The notes: generated by a model from the sequence alone, not told the origin. DNA of 64,000 bases from Ostrinia nubilalis (GCF_963855985.1 NC_087119.1:7728001-7792000); one strand, 5' to 3'. Shown: positions 32,670 through 45,878, counted from the stretch's first letter. Made by a program: numbers and translations.

Positions 32670-35600
32670 TTACAACTTGTTTTTTACTGACAATAACATC
32701 GGTTTATAAGCAAATGCCCATGGCAAGAAGAAAAGGAACCCAGAGAAATACAGGCTAGCGTAAATGCTGCACCACTTGGAGAACACTTTGACATCGAAGG
32801 GCACCAAGCTCCATCCCATGAAAACTATTGTGTACAGTTTGAGGAGGAAATATAGTATGTAAGACGTGTACTTGTTGGCCCACATTTGGTTGTAGATTTT
32901 GGTTTTACTGATGATAGGTTCGAGTTCCTTTTCCATGTACATAATCATGAATTCGTTGAAGAATGTCATGTAGTAGCCGGATCGTGTGCCGTGCCATAGC
33001 GCTAGGAAGAGGAGCGTGCAGCCCTGGCTGAGGTTCCTGTCGCCTAGGAACTTGAGACGTTTGTAAATATACTCAGCTGCGAAGTGGTTGGTGTTGCAGT
33101 TGAAACTCTCGATGTAGTGCTGGAATTTGGTGGCGAACTCGAAGCGAAGCAGCTTGATGTTGCTGCAGCCATCCCACTTCGATACCACCGTGTCGTCGTC
33201 CTTTTTCTCCGTTCCGTTGAACGATAGCCCGAAGCGTATGCAAGATGCTGTGAACCACAATAAAAATAGCTTAGATTGGACTCCGAAGTAAAAAGACCCG
33301 GAGCAATAACAAACACATAAATCAGTGAGAAATATGAAGATAATGGCAGTTAACAATACTATATTTTATTTAATGTTCACAAGGTTTAATGCAATCACTC
33401 AGTTATTCTCTTGATGAATTGTTAAAAATGAATAGAATTAATAAAACTCGACATTCGTATATTATTCATAGGGAAAGTTGTGTTTGAGCTACACAATTAT
33501 TTTTAATTATAACTGATTGCGGCTAATAACTTCAGAAACAAAAATATAATCGTCTTAAAACGCATAAAACGTTTCCCTATGAGGTATTCTATTGTTTTGT
33601 TTGTTGTATTAACGTTTTATAAATGCATTTTATTACGATTTAAAACCCATTTTATTACGATTCCTTTTCACAAAGGTTGATGTTGATATGGAGGTAAATC
33701 TGCTAGATTTCCCAAGACGGTTTATTTACAGCCAAATGTCAATAGTTAAGGTATGGGTAAGGTTTACGAGACCGACGGAACTTAAGGGTAAGAGCAGTTT
33801 CGCACTACGTCCGATCGGAATTCGTCAAAATGTAGGTATTCGTAAAAAACGAGAGATATGACTCTACCTACTATTAGAACTCAATTACTAATTTGTTATT
33901 CAGTACCTATTTTAAAACTTTTTGTATTACGCAATATGGCGCTATCCATTGTATTCAAATGAGACTTCAACAAATTTAATGACGTTATCAAAAATATAGA
34001 CAACTACTTATTATTTCCTTTCACAACTAATAAGAATAATTTATGAGACCCAAACAGATTACAATTTTGTAAGCCCCTGCTTCATAAACCAGGACAGATC
34101 ATGTATCAGAAGCATGATTCAGATAAAAAGCTATTCAACGTCCACGCCTTTATAATATTAGGCACTGTTTAGAATGAATGTGAATGTTCACATTTCAACA
34201 TAATTTACCATAATATAACGTCTTTTAAAAGTTATGAATAATTTATTATTAAATAAACTGTCCAGCAGTGGACTTCATTTGGCTGTAACAAATGAACAAA
34301 CGAAACTCTACTTATAGGTAGAAAATGAATTGACAGAGGCTATAAAACACTTCCAATCAAATAATGTATCATTTTTGTAGAAGGCATTCTGACACGATAC
34401 ATGGATTGGCCGCAGGAAGTATAAATTACTGTGATCCAATTTATCGTAATGCATTGTGGTATTGTAATGACAGATACAGTCGACAGCGATCGGATTTAAG
34501 CTTTTTTGATACAAAATAGCACATATTATTACAACTAGATAACACACTACAAAGACATTTACAGGCACATTCGTCAGGCTAAAATTGGCATCTTACACAG
34601 TTTCCATAGAAGCTATTTTACAAAAATTTTAATTTTGATGTGCTCATGACTGTACATAAATAATATGAAAATAAATGTTACCTTCAGTGAGCAACCAACA
34701 CGAAATGTACTTGTAAAGAGCGAAATGAGCCCAGAGCCCGCAGTACAGGTGGCGGTAGAAGATTGATGCGTCCCAGAACTCGTCAGATAGGATGTACTTC
34801 ATGCTGAACACCGACACTAAAATATTTATAAAGCACAATGTTTATTACATATCCAGAAAAATACAAACTATTCATTATATCATGCATTTTTTGACGTGTT
34901 TAGATTAATTAAGATCTTAATTTTCATTTCAATATAAAAAGCAAACTAGGTACCCATGAGAAAATAACGGGCTAAGAGTCAGTGAACTTTGGGCCATCAT
35001 TAAGTTTGGGTCATCTATATTTATTTTCGTAAACGATTATTACAATAATAATATTCTTATTTCATATCTATTATGTACTACCATTTAATAGCGTAAGCGG
35101 TTGACGAAATCGACTTGTTTATTTTGGGGAAATTAGAAATATACTTTATGTTATCTATCAATGACCTCTTTAGATAATTACTTGTATTGTCATAATATAA
35201 ATACATCAGTATTTGTTCATTCGAACATTATTAAGTTAACTTGAATTGTAAGATAATATGAATAATGTTATTTTGATTAGGGGCATTAATTAATGCAAGT
35301 AGTTAATACAGTACTTATTATTATTCTGTGGTAATACCTATTTAATAGACGAGATCATTATAGAGATACACAACAATGAACATATTATATGCTAGCAATA
35401 ATTTACACATCTTTGTTAACAAAAGTATTGTTCGTACATACCTCCAACTTGGAAAGCAATTAAATAGGCCACTCCTTGTAATAATCTAGTCATTGCTTGC
35501 TTATTGAACACAGCCTCTTCTTTGTCTAAAGGAAACTTGTCATTTAGGTAATCTGAGTACCGCCGGAAGGAGAAAATTGGCCCAACAAGGAAACATGCAG

Positions 35601-36153
35601 GAAAGTATATGAAACCAATCAATTCCAGGAACGATGGCGCTTGTGTCAGGGCTGTCTTTTTAGTATTGGCCGAGAGCTCTTCTCCTTTTGACATTTTCTT
35701 TCCGTCCCAGAGGTCAAAAGAGAGTGCTATCAACTTCAGTGTGAGCACGCAATGAGGCATTGTCCATGTGATGTCATAGTCTTCTGACTCAGTTACTATA
35801 TATCCAATCAGTAGATAGGACATGTTGAATATTAAAGACACAATTACATTCTTCTTGCCCGGCCCGAGCACCATTGTAGTGAGGTAGATGACAACAGCTG
35901 GTATGACATTATGGAACATGGATAAACCGAAATTGTAGTAGGCCATGTCTAATCCAGTCAGAATAAAATAATTGTTTCGATGTTCTTTATACTGATGCCT
36001 TACATATTTGTGGTAAACTACAGCTAAGGGGTACCCCATTAAAATAGATATGAGGAGTTTGAGTGCAGGTTCTGTGGTACCAATCACATCTGCGATAAAT
36101 GGTACTGGACTGAGCTGTAACCAGCTCAGAACCGACAAAAATAGACCCCACAT
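32670..36153 (-). CDS. nes: LPCAT3/nessy-type MBOAT lysophospholipid acyltransferase
   Basis: Three coding exons on the - strand, 36153-35442, 34816-34682 and 33247-32670, join in frame to 474 residues (human LPCAT3 has 487). The enzyme re-acylates lysophosphatidylcholine and related lysolipids in the endoplasmic reticulum (Lands cycle). Diagnostic parts are the WTMPHCVLTLKLIAL block, the SFNCNTN motif with the predicted active Asn332, and LALWHG with active His368; their spacing of 36 equals that in vertebrate LPCAT3. Many hydrophobic segments fit a multipass membrane protein. The start Met (36153) is preceded by a 3' splice site at 36166, so a non-coding first exon exists, most likely ending with the GTGAGT donor at 37368-37363. 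Fragments of exon 1 also lie rearranged at 29457-29566. Confidence 0.94.
33248..34681. other. Acyltransferase intron with LINE-tail scrap
   Basis: This intron of about 1.4 kb is AT-rich. At 34257-34305 it contains an RTE tail (CTGTCCAGCAGTGGACTTCA). Frames at 34308-34568 show no domain. Confidence 0.45.
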
Positions 36154-37368
36154 TTTGTTTTGAATCTGAAAAGACGAAACAGTTTTTAAGTAACTTAAAA
36201 AAAGATGAGTTTTAAAAATATTAAAACAGATCTCAAATTATGCAAAAATATTCACATTGTATTATAAATTTAGCCATTGAACATTAGAGTATTATGTTTT
36301 ACATGTTTAAGAATAAAAGATTAGCTCTGTATCTATTGTATTTATCATTATATGTTTTACTACTTCTATTTTAACACAATATTAAATTCTAGACGATGGA
36401 ATCTGTCCAACGTAGTTAGGATGGATCAATTGCAACCGCAAATTCTTTAAAAAATTACAATATTTATTTTGGTTTTTTATAATAATATGAAGGCATAATC
36501 TTTATATGTATAGTTTAGCATAAAGCTCTATAGCCCACATTAATTTGAACTTTATGCTATAAAGATATGGTTAAAAACCAATGACTTTATTTGGTTTGAT
36601 TATGGGATAAAACAAAGTCTCTCCCACTGTTTGTGTACTTAGATCTTTTAATGTACGCAACGGATTTCAATGCAGTTTTCAGTGATTGAGTGACTTAAGA
36701 AGGTTTATATATCTTTAATACTTAATACATGGCATGCGAAGCCGGGGCATGTTGCTAATATGCAAATAAATGTTTTTGTACTTTATAAAGTAGGTGCAGC
36801 AAATGTTGCAACCACAATAACACTATAACCGTTTTCACAACTGTTTAGTGTTTAATACTCAGAAAACCATGCTCTGTTTATGCCTCTCTAAGAAGTTTTT
36901 AATTTTTACCCTAATCTTAGCCCTAACCTTGATTAAAAGTAAACGGAACACAAGTGAAATCTTACATAATATATTAATTACACAGCACAGAACACAGCCG
37001 CCCAGCAAAGATTGAAATGTAGCCACACAACTTTACTTTTCAATTAATTAAAAATAGAATTATAGTTTATTCATTGTTAGATCGATACTACAAAGAATGC
37101 AGTACAAGGTCAAGCGCATACTCTCTAATCTGTGGTCAAGCGCTCAACAAAATATAACAATGCAATGTTGCAAAAATATCATTAGATACTCTATCCAACC
37201 TATACCTACCAACCCCTATTGCCATACAAAGGTAACACTTAGCAAAGTACTTTCTTATCAAAAAGTTAAGTTACATGCACAATATTATTCAAAATCTATT
37301 ATTTACGACCTAATAGTATAAAATTTGTTGATTTATGTAAATGGATTGATTTAAATTTCTCAACTCAC

Positions 37369-37560
37369 CGCCACACAAGTACCTAGGTAGTCAATCACTA
37401 ATCAGCACAGCAATCGCCAATCACAGATAAAAAAAAATGCAATCCGCGAACTGTCTGCAAGACCGTCTGTCTGTCACTTCGTAGTAGACTAGACAGAGGA
37501 TACTCACACTCTCACTCAACTGTGCCTTGCTGTGCCTGACTGTGCTGTGCGTGTGCACCA
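37369..37560 (-). promoter_or_regulatory. Non-coding first exon and promoter of the acyltransferase
   Basis: On the - strand a GTGAGTTG donor begins at 37368 and pairs well with the 3' splice site before the coding exon (acceptor at 36166-36167). The transcription start is not certain; GTGTGC- and CTCACT-rich sequence at 37500-37600 may be the promoter. Confidence 0.4.
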
Positions 37561-37675
37561 AAGAATATATTTACTCTGACGAGTGGTGTGCACTGTGCAC
37601 TCAAACTCAACCAACTCTCTAAATTTTTTTTAGTGGCTCGCGCGGCTTGCGCATTTGCCAACAATGTCAATATCA

Positions 37676-37708
37676 CACACCTAGATCTAAACTGAGACAA
37701 CTCAAAAA
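37676..37708. repeat. 33-bp inverted match to 45020-45052
   Basis: CACACCTAGATCTAAACTGA plus the following GACAACTCAAAAA is exactly the reverse complement of 45020-45052. The copia element lies between the two. They may be ends of an older foldback element. Confidence 0.7.
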
Positions 37709-38034
37709 TTGACAATTTTGACTTATGCTTGTATTCAAATACTCGGTTATCATACGCATCTTTCCAACATAACAGGTTTAATAAAGCCTTGATCCATTTG
37801 CCGCTAGATGGCGATAACTTACTTTTGTTGAATCAACGCTTGTCAACCCCTTCCACCTAAACAAGCGTTTTGTCAGTTGACCTTCGCTAGTATCAGAGAG
37901 TGCATGACTATTAAAATAAACGAAAACGCGGATATTTAGATTGGTTATAGTTAAGCAGAAAATATACAGTGTGTCCGGGCATGTAGTGATCAAACTTTAT
38001 GGGCGTAATCTATGGACAATTTTATCGATGAAAA

Positions 38035-38329
38035 TGTTAGGATATAGAATTTTATCATGAGATGACATGTTGCTGGCAGGTTTTATTTTAAAAGTAAACA
38101 GCAATAGAATAAAGTTTGAAAATAATGACAGGTGTAGAAAAGCGAGAAAATGTGACATTGGACATTGTATTATTGAATTTCGATAGATTCAGTTGTAAAT
38201 GTTTTAATATTTAATATGTAATAGATTTTGATAATATTTTAATAATAAAGTGTGTGTGAGTATTGAAGTGGCGTTATTATGATTGAATAACCTCCCAGGA
38301 GTTGTGTGGAGAGGCACACTCCTCGAACA
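38035..38329 (+). repeat. Copia 5' LTR
   Basis: 295 bp, TG...CA type termini, with an AATAATAAAG poly(A)-like region near 38240-38250. By eye it is identical to the 3' LTR. Confidence 0.93.
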
Positions 38330-38346
38330 GGTTATGGGCCCAGCGT
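38330..38346 (+). promoter_or_regulatory. Copia primer-binding site (half tRNA-iMet)
   Basis: GGTTATGGGCCCAGCG begins at the first base after the LTR and would pair with the CTGGGCCCATAACC anticodon arm of initiator tRNA-Met. Confidence 0.8.
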
Positions 38347-40646
38347 ACGTACCCAGAGGGCTGTAAGAATTATCTCTTGAATAAGAAGAATGAAAGTTAA
38401 AGATCTATCCTGATTTTGTTTTGGAAAATTTTAAAATAACAATATGTCGGAAGAAAATTTTAAATTATCAACGTTATCAAAAGGAGAAGACTATACAAAC
38501 TGGAAGAAGAAATTGATATTGTTATTGACAGCGAAAGATATAGATTGTGTTTTGGAAAATAATGCTGAGAGCAAAAAGGATTTTAATAGAAAGGATGCAA
38601 AAGCAAGATACATCATAATAAGCTCATTATGTGATAAATTTGTTGTATATGCATTGAATTGCAATACAACAAAAGAAATTTTACAAAAATTTGACACATT
38701 ATTTCTAGGACATGAAGATACACAGATTTGTCAACTTTTAGAACAATTTTACAAATTCAAATTTTCAAATTCGGATTTGATGATTGACATAGCAGAAATT
38801 GAAAATCAAGCAATAAAATTAAGAAATTTGGGTTACAGCATAGACGAGAAACAAATCATGATTAAAATTTTATCAAGCTTACCAGAAAAATTTGCCTTTT
38901 TTAGAACTGCGTGGGAGTCAACCCAAACTTCGGAAAAAACACTAATAAATCTACTATCAAGAATAAATCTAGAACTTACTATGCGAAAAGAAAATCAAAA
39001 TCTAAATTTGGAAAAACCTGAAATGACGCCGTCTACGTCAGGAATAGAAACAAATGACAACGCATTTTTAGTCAAGAGTTGTTTTCAATGTGGCAAGAAA
39101 GGACACATTGCCAAGTATTGTCGGCAGAATATGAATGCAAATCGTGGATGGAAAAATAATAACCTGCAATGCTTCAGATGTCTGAAGTTCGGACACAAAC
39201 ATACGGAGTGCAGTCAACAAACGAACTGTATGTACTGCAAGCATAATTCTCATTACACGAAATTCTGTCTACAGCAACATCAGCATGTGAGTAATTTTAT
39301 TCCTTTAAAAACAACTGTGGACTTCATCCTGGATTCAGGAACCAGTAATCATATTGTTACGTCTGAAAATTATCTGAATGACAAAGAAGACATAAATTAC
39401 AGAATTATGACTGCTGATGGAAACATACATCCAGTTAACACCATGGGAAATATTTATACAGACAATATTAATTTTAAGAATGTTTTATGTGTACCCCAAC
39501 TTAAAAAGAATTTATTATCTGTGTCTAAATTAGCTGATGATAATTATATTGTTAAATTTTACAGAAATAAATGCCAAATCATGGATCAGAACTCTGAGTG
39601 TAAGCAGACAGGAGTTCGCAGAGAGGATGGCCTTTATTATGTGAAACTGCCAATGGACATGTCAAAGTCAGTCGTGCATTCGAGGTCAGACAAAACATTC
39701 CTTATTAAAGGCTTCTGGCATCGTGCCTTAGGTCATGTACCTATAAACAAGACTAAAGACCTTGTTTTAGGTATAGATAGAAACTTAGTAGATGACGTAG
39801 ACATCTGCGAAGTCTGCATACAATCTAAGCTTTGTAGAAAACCTTTTAAAACTGTTAGATATAGAGCTACTAAACCTTTAGAAATTATTCTCAGTGATAT
39901 TTGTGGTCCTATTGGAAAGGAAACATGGGATGGCTACAAATATTTTATTACATTTTTAGATGATTATACACATTTTGTTAAAGTAGTTCTTCTTAAAAAC
40001 AAGAGCGAAGCTTTTTCTAAAATTTTGAACTATATCAATTTGGCGGAGAATCATTTTAACACAACAGTTAAAACATTCAGATGTGATAATGGTGGAGAAT
40101 ACACCAGTAACCAATTTAAAACTTATTGTATTTCCAAAGGTATTAATATTGATTATACAATTCCGTATACTCCTCAACTGAATGGTAAAGCTGAACGGTT
40201 AAATAGGTCCTTAATGGAACGAACAAGAGCTTTACTCTTTGATATGCAGCTACCACATGAATTATGGGGTGAAGCGGTTTTAACTTCTGCTTATTTATTA
40301 AACAGATGTTCAAACACAGTAAACATTAAAACACCGGCGGAGATGTGGTTTAATAGAATACCAAATTTAAAACACTTAAATATTTTCGGATCATTAACAT
40401 ACTTTAAAAATAATTTTCAGTTAAATAAACTTGACTCAAGAAGCAGTAAAGGGCTTTTAGTAGGTTATACTAATAACGGATATAAAATATGGGATCCTTT
40501 ACATTTTAAAATCTATTATTCAAGAGATGTAACGTTTAATAATAGTAAGAGTGATGTTAGTGAGTTTTTAAAAACGTGTTATAGGGAAGTGAGACTAAGT
40601 GATTTATTATTAAATAATTTATTTAAAGACATTAGTGTTGATGTTA

Positions 40647-41118
40647 CGGTCAAAGTGATAAATGTGAAAATTATGAATAATCGCCGGTTATTGTGAATAA
40701 TTACCGCATGATTTGGTTAATGTGATTAATATGAGGTCATTTATGTGTGTATAAAACTAAATAGGCGGCTTAGGGGTGGCCCAAGGGCCACCCCCGCCGC
40801 ACCTTAACCTATTTTTCACTTTAAATCAAAACATTATGTTATAGGCATCATGGAAAAGTAATATTATGCAAGAAACATTCCAAACTCATTATGCCAAATT
40901 ATATTAATATATGATATCAAAACGTTCAAAAGTTTGGCTGTACACGAGCACGTACACAAGATGTTGTTCTCTTTTAATAAGAAATGTGTTAGTACTAAGG
41001 TTGAATTATTAAATAATCACTGTTAAATGTGATTAATTTATCACTTTTACCGCGACTGTCGGTAATTATTCATAATAACCGGTTATTATTAATAATTTTC
41101 AATTTATCACATTAACCG
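40647..41118. mobile_element. MITE inserted in copia pol, TA duplication
   Basis: The ends CGGTCAAAGTGATAAATGTG and their loose inverse (right end CACATTAACCG) are flanked by TA on both sides. If the MITE and one TA are disregarded, the copia reading frame on the two sides is continuous, which fixes the borders. The arms contain AATAATCGCCGGTTATT-like inverted blocks. Confidence 0.82.
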
Positions 41119-41147
41119 TAACATTGATATTAGTGATGAAGTTATTA

Positions 41148-41215
41148 ATGGTGATATTAATGGTGATATTAATGGTGATATTAATAGTGATATTAATGGT
41201 GATATTTGTGATGAA
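41148..41215 (+). repeat. 12-bp coding tandem repeat in copia pol
   Basis: Five copies of GATATTAATGGT or close variants encode an Ile-Asn-Gly-Asp repeat in the integrase-RT linker. Confidence 0.8.
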
Positions 41216-43246
41216 GTTATAAGCGGTGGTGTTGGTAATGAAGAAGTTAATGAAGATATTAGAAATGGTGTTGAAGATAATGGTGTTTATGAAGAAAGAG
41301 TTACTGATGTTTTTGAAGATAGAGTTGAAGATGTTGAAGTTGATGGTGGAAGTACTGAGAATATTGAAGATTGTATTGAAGAAAATATAAATTTGAGAGG
41401 GGAGGTTAGAGAAGATTCAGCTGTTGAAGACAGTGATGGTTTAAGGATTTTACCAAATAGAGAGAGGAGATTACCTTCTAGGCTAATGGATTATGATTTA
41501 GAGAGTTCGTTTTTAACTTTTACGGAAGTTTTGAGTAGTGTTGATAAAGATTTATGGAAGAAAGCAATTGATGAAGAAAAAGAATCTTTAGAGAAGAATA
41601 AAACATGGGAAATTGTAGAAAGGCAGGAAGCAGGAAATAGAAAAATAATATCAAGTAAATGGATTTTTACAATAAAGCCTGGTGGAAGATATAAGGCTAG
41701 ATTAGTGGCAAGAGGTTTTTTTACAAAAGTATAATATTGACTATAAAGAAACATATTATAGTCCAGTGGTAAACACAACAAGTGTTAGATTGTTGTTGGC
41801 TATTGCAGCTCAACAAGGGTTTAAAATAAAGCAGTTTGACGTGAAAACAGCATTTTTATATGGGGAATTAAATGAAGATATTTTTATGGAGATACCCTTA
41901 GGATACAACATAAAGGACAAAGAAAATAAGGTGTGTAAATTAAAGAAAAGTTTGTACGGGTTGAAGCAAGCGCCACTTATGTGGAATAAGAGGTTGACGG
42001 AATTTTTGAAGAAATTGGGATTGATACAAATGAAATTAGATCCATGTGTGTTTCATAATAAAAATAAAAATATATACTTAGCAATTTACGTAGATGATGG
42101 TATTTTAATTGGTAAGGATGAGAAATGTTTAAATAAAATAATAAATCAATTAGAAACGGAATTTGAAATGCGGAAATTTGATAAAACTGAAAAGTTTATA
42201 GGTTTTGATGTGTTAATTGAAGAAAATTTTATAAAAATTTTTCAGGAAAGTTACATAAATCAACTTTTAGATAAATTTAAATACAAAAGCTTAAAAGATA
42301 GTAGTCATCCAGATATTTTGATAGATACACATCAAGAGGGGAAAGGTGGTGATGATGATGTGCATCGTTATAGGCAATTAATCGGCTCGTTGTTGTATTT
42401 AGTGAACAAAACAAGATTAGATCTGTCGTTTCATGTTGGTTATTGTAGTAGACATCAGGAACATCCTAATTTGAATGATTTTGCAAATATTAAAAACATT
42501 TTTAGATATATTAAAAATACAGTTAGCAGTGGTATAAAATATGTTCGTGGTAGCGATCTAAGTTTAAAAGCATATTGTGATGCAGACTTTGCAGGTGATC
42601 CTGATACTAGGAAAAGCACGACTGGTTTTGTAGTGTTTTATGGTGGTGGTCCAATTCACTGGTGTTCTCGCAAACAGTCAGTAACTGCTTTGTCTAGTAC
42701 TGAGGCTGAATATATATCTGCAGCCGAGTGTATAAAAGATCTGCTTTACATTCAGAGTTTGATTCATGAGTTGACAGGGGAGTTACCAAAAACACAATTG
42801 TTTGTTGATAATCAATCAGCAATAGTTTTGATTAAAAACGGAATCTTAAATAGGAGGAGCAAGCACATTGATGTGAAATACCATTTTATTAAGGAGAAAT
42901 TAGATAAAAATTTATTAGAAATTTATTATTGTCCTACTAAAGACAATTTGGCTGATATTTTAACTAAACCACTGGATAGAACAAAGTTTTTGAGACTTAG
43001 ACAATGTATAGTGAGTGATACATAGTGGACATTTGTGATGTGACGAATTATGTAGGTTTATTAGAATATAAGGTTTTTGGGAGTTAACTTGAAATTTTAA
43101 TTTTAAGTTAGTTATGTAAGGTGTTTAGGTTAATTAATTCAAAAGTATATTTGTTGTATGGTTGTATTGGGTAAGTTAGTTAAGTTGAGTTTTAAGGAGT
43201 AGATAGGTAGTTGTTATGATTATATAAAGATAAAATTCAGAGGGGA

Positions 43247-43541
43247 TGTTAGGATATAGAATTTTATCATGAGATGACATGTTGCTGGCAGGTTTTATTT
43301 TAAAAGTAAACAGCAATAGAATAAAGTTTGAAAATAATGACAGGTGTAGAAAAGCGAGAAAATGTGACATTGGACATTGTATTATTGAATTTCGATAGAT
43401 TCAGTTGTAAATGTTTTAATATTTAATATGTAATAGATTTTGATAATATTTTAATAATAAAGTGTGTGTGAGTATTGAAGTGGCGTTATTATGATTGAAT
43501 AACCTCCCAGGAGTTGTGTGGAGAGGCACACTCCTCGAACA
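43247..43541 (+). repeat. Copia 3' LTR
   Basis: 295 bp, preceded by the polypurine tract and followed by target duplication GAAAA. Confidence 0.93.
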
Positions 43542-43546
43542 GAAAA

Positions 43547-45019
43547 TACTTCTAATACGTAGCTGTGCCTTATATAAATAAATAAATAAATAAATTTGGG
43601 GCTTGACCTATTTCTCGCAAAATTACAAGGATTTAAGTTTTGAATTTGAGGTTTTTACCTCTTCCTTCAAAAACAAGTGATAGCGTGGGTAGCTTAACAC
43701 TAATAAGCAAAAATTTTATATCATGCAATTGCCAATGAAATTATCTATTAGTAAAAGTAGAAAACAGATACAAGTTTCATACATTTTAAGGGAGTAAGAA
43801 TGGATTTAATTAGAAAAAAACATGACTTTTTTCACTTCTTTTTTAGTTATTTTCCAACACAAGAAAAACCAGGTCGTTAAGGTATGTTTTATTTGTATTG
43901 TATTATTAGTATTTGAGCTATTCAACAACAACAAATTTCATTACAATGTTTTTTTTATACAAAACGTGTAGTTTTGCACGTTTCACCTAAAATTAGGTAC
44001 AGTATTATAGTCCCTGTTTCTAAATAGTGTTCGTTTTATTCGAACTACCTCCTGTTTTGTTTGAGAAGAATGTTTTGAGTTAACTTACTATTGTTGGAAA
44101 AGTAAAACTTACAGTGGATATTTTTTTATTGTCCGAAAAAAATATGCTGGGTCATTTTCTTGTAAATATTTTAAGAGAACGGTGTAAAGATAATTAAAAT
44201 GGCAATGTACAGATGACGGCACTTCAAGTTAAACACTGTAGTAACTTATGTAGTTGTTATACAAGTGTATAGTCTGATATGCTGTTGTCTGCACAAGAGA
44301 TAAAACCTTATTTATAATGTAGAAATAAAAAATAATGTAGAAAAAAGGTCTATAATAAGTAAATAAATAATAAATAAATATATTAATCGGCTGATGCTAA
44401 GAAAAAGTGTCTGAAGAAACTCAACACCTATCATGTTCACCATGTCATAAAATCTTAATTTATATCTCTTATGCTGATCCAGATCGTGTTCAAAAAGAAT
44501 TGTTTTTTCAAACAATTCCTAAATTGATGATTTAGGATATCGAAACATTCAATGAAAACCACTTTAATAGTGCAGGAAGAAGACTCAGCCACATCATGAA
44601 ATTTTGAAATATAGAGGACCAAAGAACGTGGAAGAAATGACATTGGAAAAGTTTTATGACACTAAAATCTTGCAAAAAATGTGGGCAACTAATTTGGTTT
44701 TAGACAAAATTGGAATCAAGTTAAATGGCACGATATAAAAATTTTAAGAGTGGAAAAGCAGAACTCAAATCTCAAAATGTCCAAACAAAACTGATTCAAG
44801 TCTAAATGTACTTTATTATTTATACAAAGTAATTGTCCTAAAATGTAACAACTAAAAAAACTGCGATTAAAGGTAAAAAGGATAGATTTTTTTTACCCAG
44901 TTTATGTACAGGGTCATTTCACAGCCTATCAATAATCCAAAATAAAACTGAGTTTCATAACTTCCCTTACAAAAAATGTAGTACATAATACGTTTTTATC
45001 GCCTCCTGAAAAATGACCT
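43547..45019. other. Intergenic, unassigned
   Basis: An AAAT microsatellite at 43577-43596 is followed by 1.4 kb without a recognised gene. The segment at 44205-44300 (GACGGCACTTCAAG) weakly resembles 25555-25640, so an old dispersed repeat may be present. Confidence 0.3.
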
Positions 45020-45189
45020 TTTTTGAGTTGTCTCAGTTTAGATCTAGGTGTGCAATATGTCAATACTCTCCGGTCCATGGTCCATCTGTGGATGGTTCCA
45101 GTCCACAGATATGGATTAGATGGATATCTGTGGTTCCAGTCACAGTGTAGTTCACTGACGTACCACGCACGACGTACTAAACCAGGGAG

Positions 45190-45800
45190 GCGCCACCGTC
45201 TTTACCGGGTCGTTGGTTCCAATTTTTGCCATATTAGACAACCTATAACACTATCTGAGGGCGCTACCACAGGCGCTACTTATATCAATACTGGGTTTAG
45301 TTTTTGATTTTTGTTACTTGACGTTTCAGAATCATGGGTGGGACTTTAAATGACCGAAGAATACGCTGAACTGTTTCACTCGTGATATTGACAGGGGGCG
45401 CCACCGTCAATAGCGGGTCGTTGGTTCCAATTTTCGCCATGTTGAAAACTTTAAGTTAAACGATGGTGGCGTCCCCCTGTCAATGAGTTTGATGGGACAG
45501 TTTAATTTAGGTCAATTAAATAGTTTCCAACATGGCAAAAATCTGAACCAGTGGGTCTAGACAAAGTGCCATTATAATCGCAAACCAGTCGAAAAGTGGT
45601 CGAAAAGCCCCTTTTTTGTATGGAATTTGACGGATTCGATTTTCGATTCGATCAAAAAGTGCGTTTTGTCTAGGGGGGCAGCTATCCGGTATTGACGGTG
45701 GCGCCACGCTGTCACAGATATAATAGGACAGTTCAGTATTTTGGATCTCCTATATAGTTGAACGATGGTGGCGCCCCTCTATCAATGAGTTTGGTGGGAC
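45190..45800. mobile_element. Foldback repeat with GGCGCCACCGT motifs
   Basis: GGCGCCACCGTC appears at about 45189 and 45399, and its complement GGTGGCG at about 45464, 45700 and 45769, with shared GGGTCGTTGGTTCCAATTTT blocks at about 45208 and 45416. A family B MITE (45552-45678) interrupts it. Confidence 0.6.
45552..45678. mobile_element. MITE, family B, short copy with CAG duplication
   Basis: TGGGTCTAGACAAAGTGCC at left, AAAGTGCGTTTTGTCTAGG at right, CAG on both sides (45549-45551 and 45679-45681). The interior matches the 11758-11886 copy. Confidence 0.8.
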
Positions 45801-45878
45801 CACTGACGTATAATATATCTCATGGACTTTGCGTAACTTTAAAATAAACGTGCAAGGTATAAAATACAAACACGAGTC

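Larger units (their letters stand above)
38444..43025 (+). pseudogene. Copia gag-pol frame with MITE and frameshift
   Basis: The first frame (38444-40646) carries gag, three CCHC knuckles (CFQCGKKGHIAKYC, CFRCLKFGHKHTEC, CMYCKHNSHYTKFC), a protease site FILDSGTSNHIV, the GAG-pre-integrase block, and an integrase with a D-D-E core (CDNGGEY, GKAERLN). A 472-bp MITE then interrupts it at 40647. After the MITE the same frame goes on through an Ile-Asn-Gly-Asp repeat linker and the start of the reverse transcriptase (41121-41733). A one-base shift near 41733 moves the rest to another frame (to 43025), which holds the YVDDGILIG active site and the copia RNase H (YCDADFAGD, KSTTGFV, SSTEAEY). The two defects make this copy unable to express full pol; gag and integrase could still be translated. 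Confidence 0.92.
38035..43541 (+). mobile_element. Ty1/copia LTR retrotransposon, young but broken
   Basis: The 5-bp duplication GAAAA (38030-38034 and 43542-43546) flanks the element. LTRs 38035-38329 and 43247-43541 are 295 bp, start TGTTAG, end AACA, and look identical, so the insertion is recent. Directly after the 5' LTR, GGTTATGGGCCCAGCG (38330) is complementary to the anticodon arm of initiator tRNA-Met, the half-tRNA primer used by copia. A purine tract AGAGGGGA precedes the 3' LTR. It sits upstream of the acyltransferase promoter. Confidence 0.95.

Noticed and set aside
34308..34568. 86-residue - strand frame inside the acyltransferase intron
   Set aside because: The flanking exons join in frame without it, and the LPCAT3 family has no insert here.
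41148..41215. CRISPR-like repeat array
   Set aside because: These are direct 12-bp coding repeats without spacers in a eukaryotic retrotransposon.
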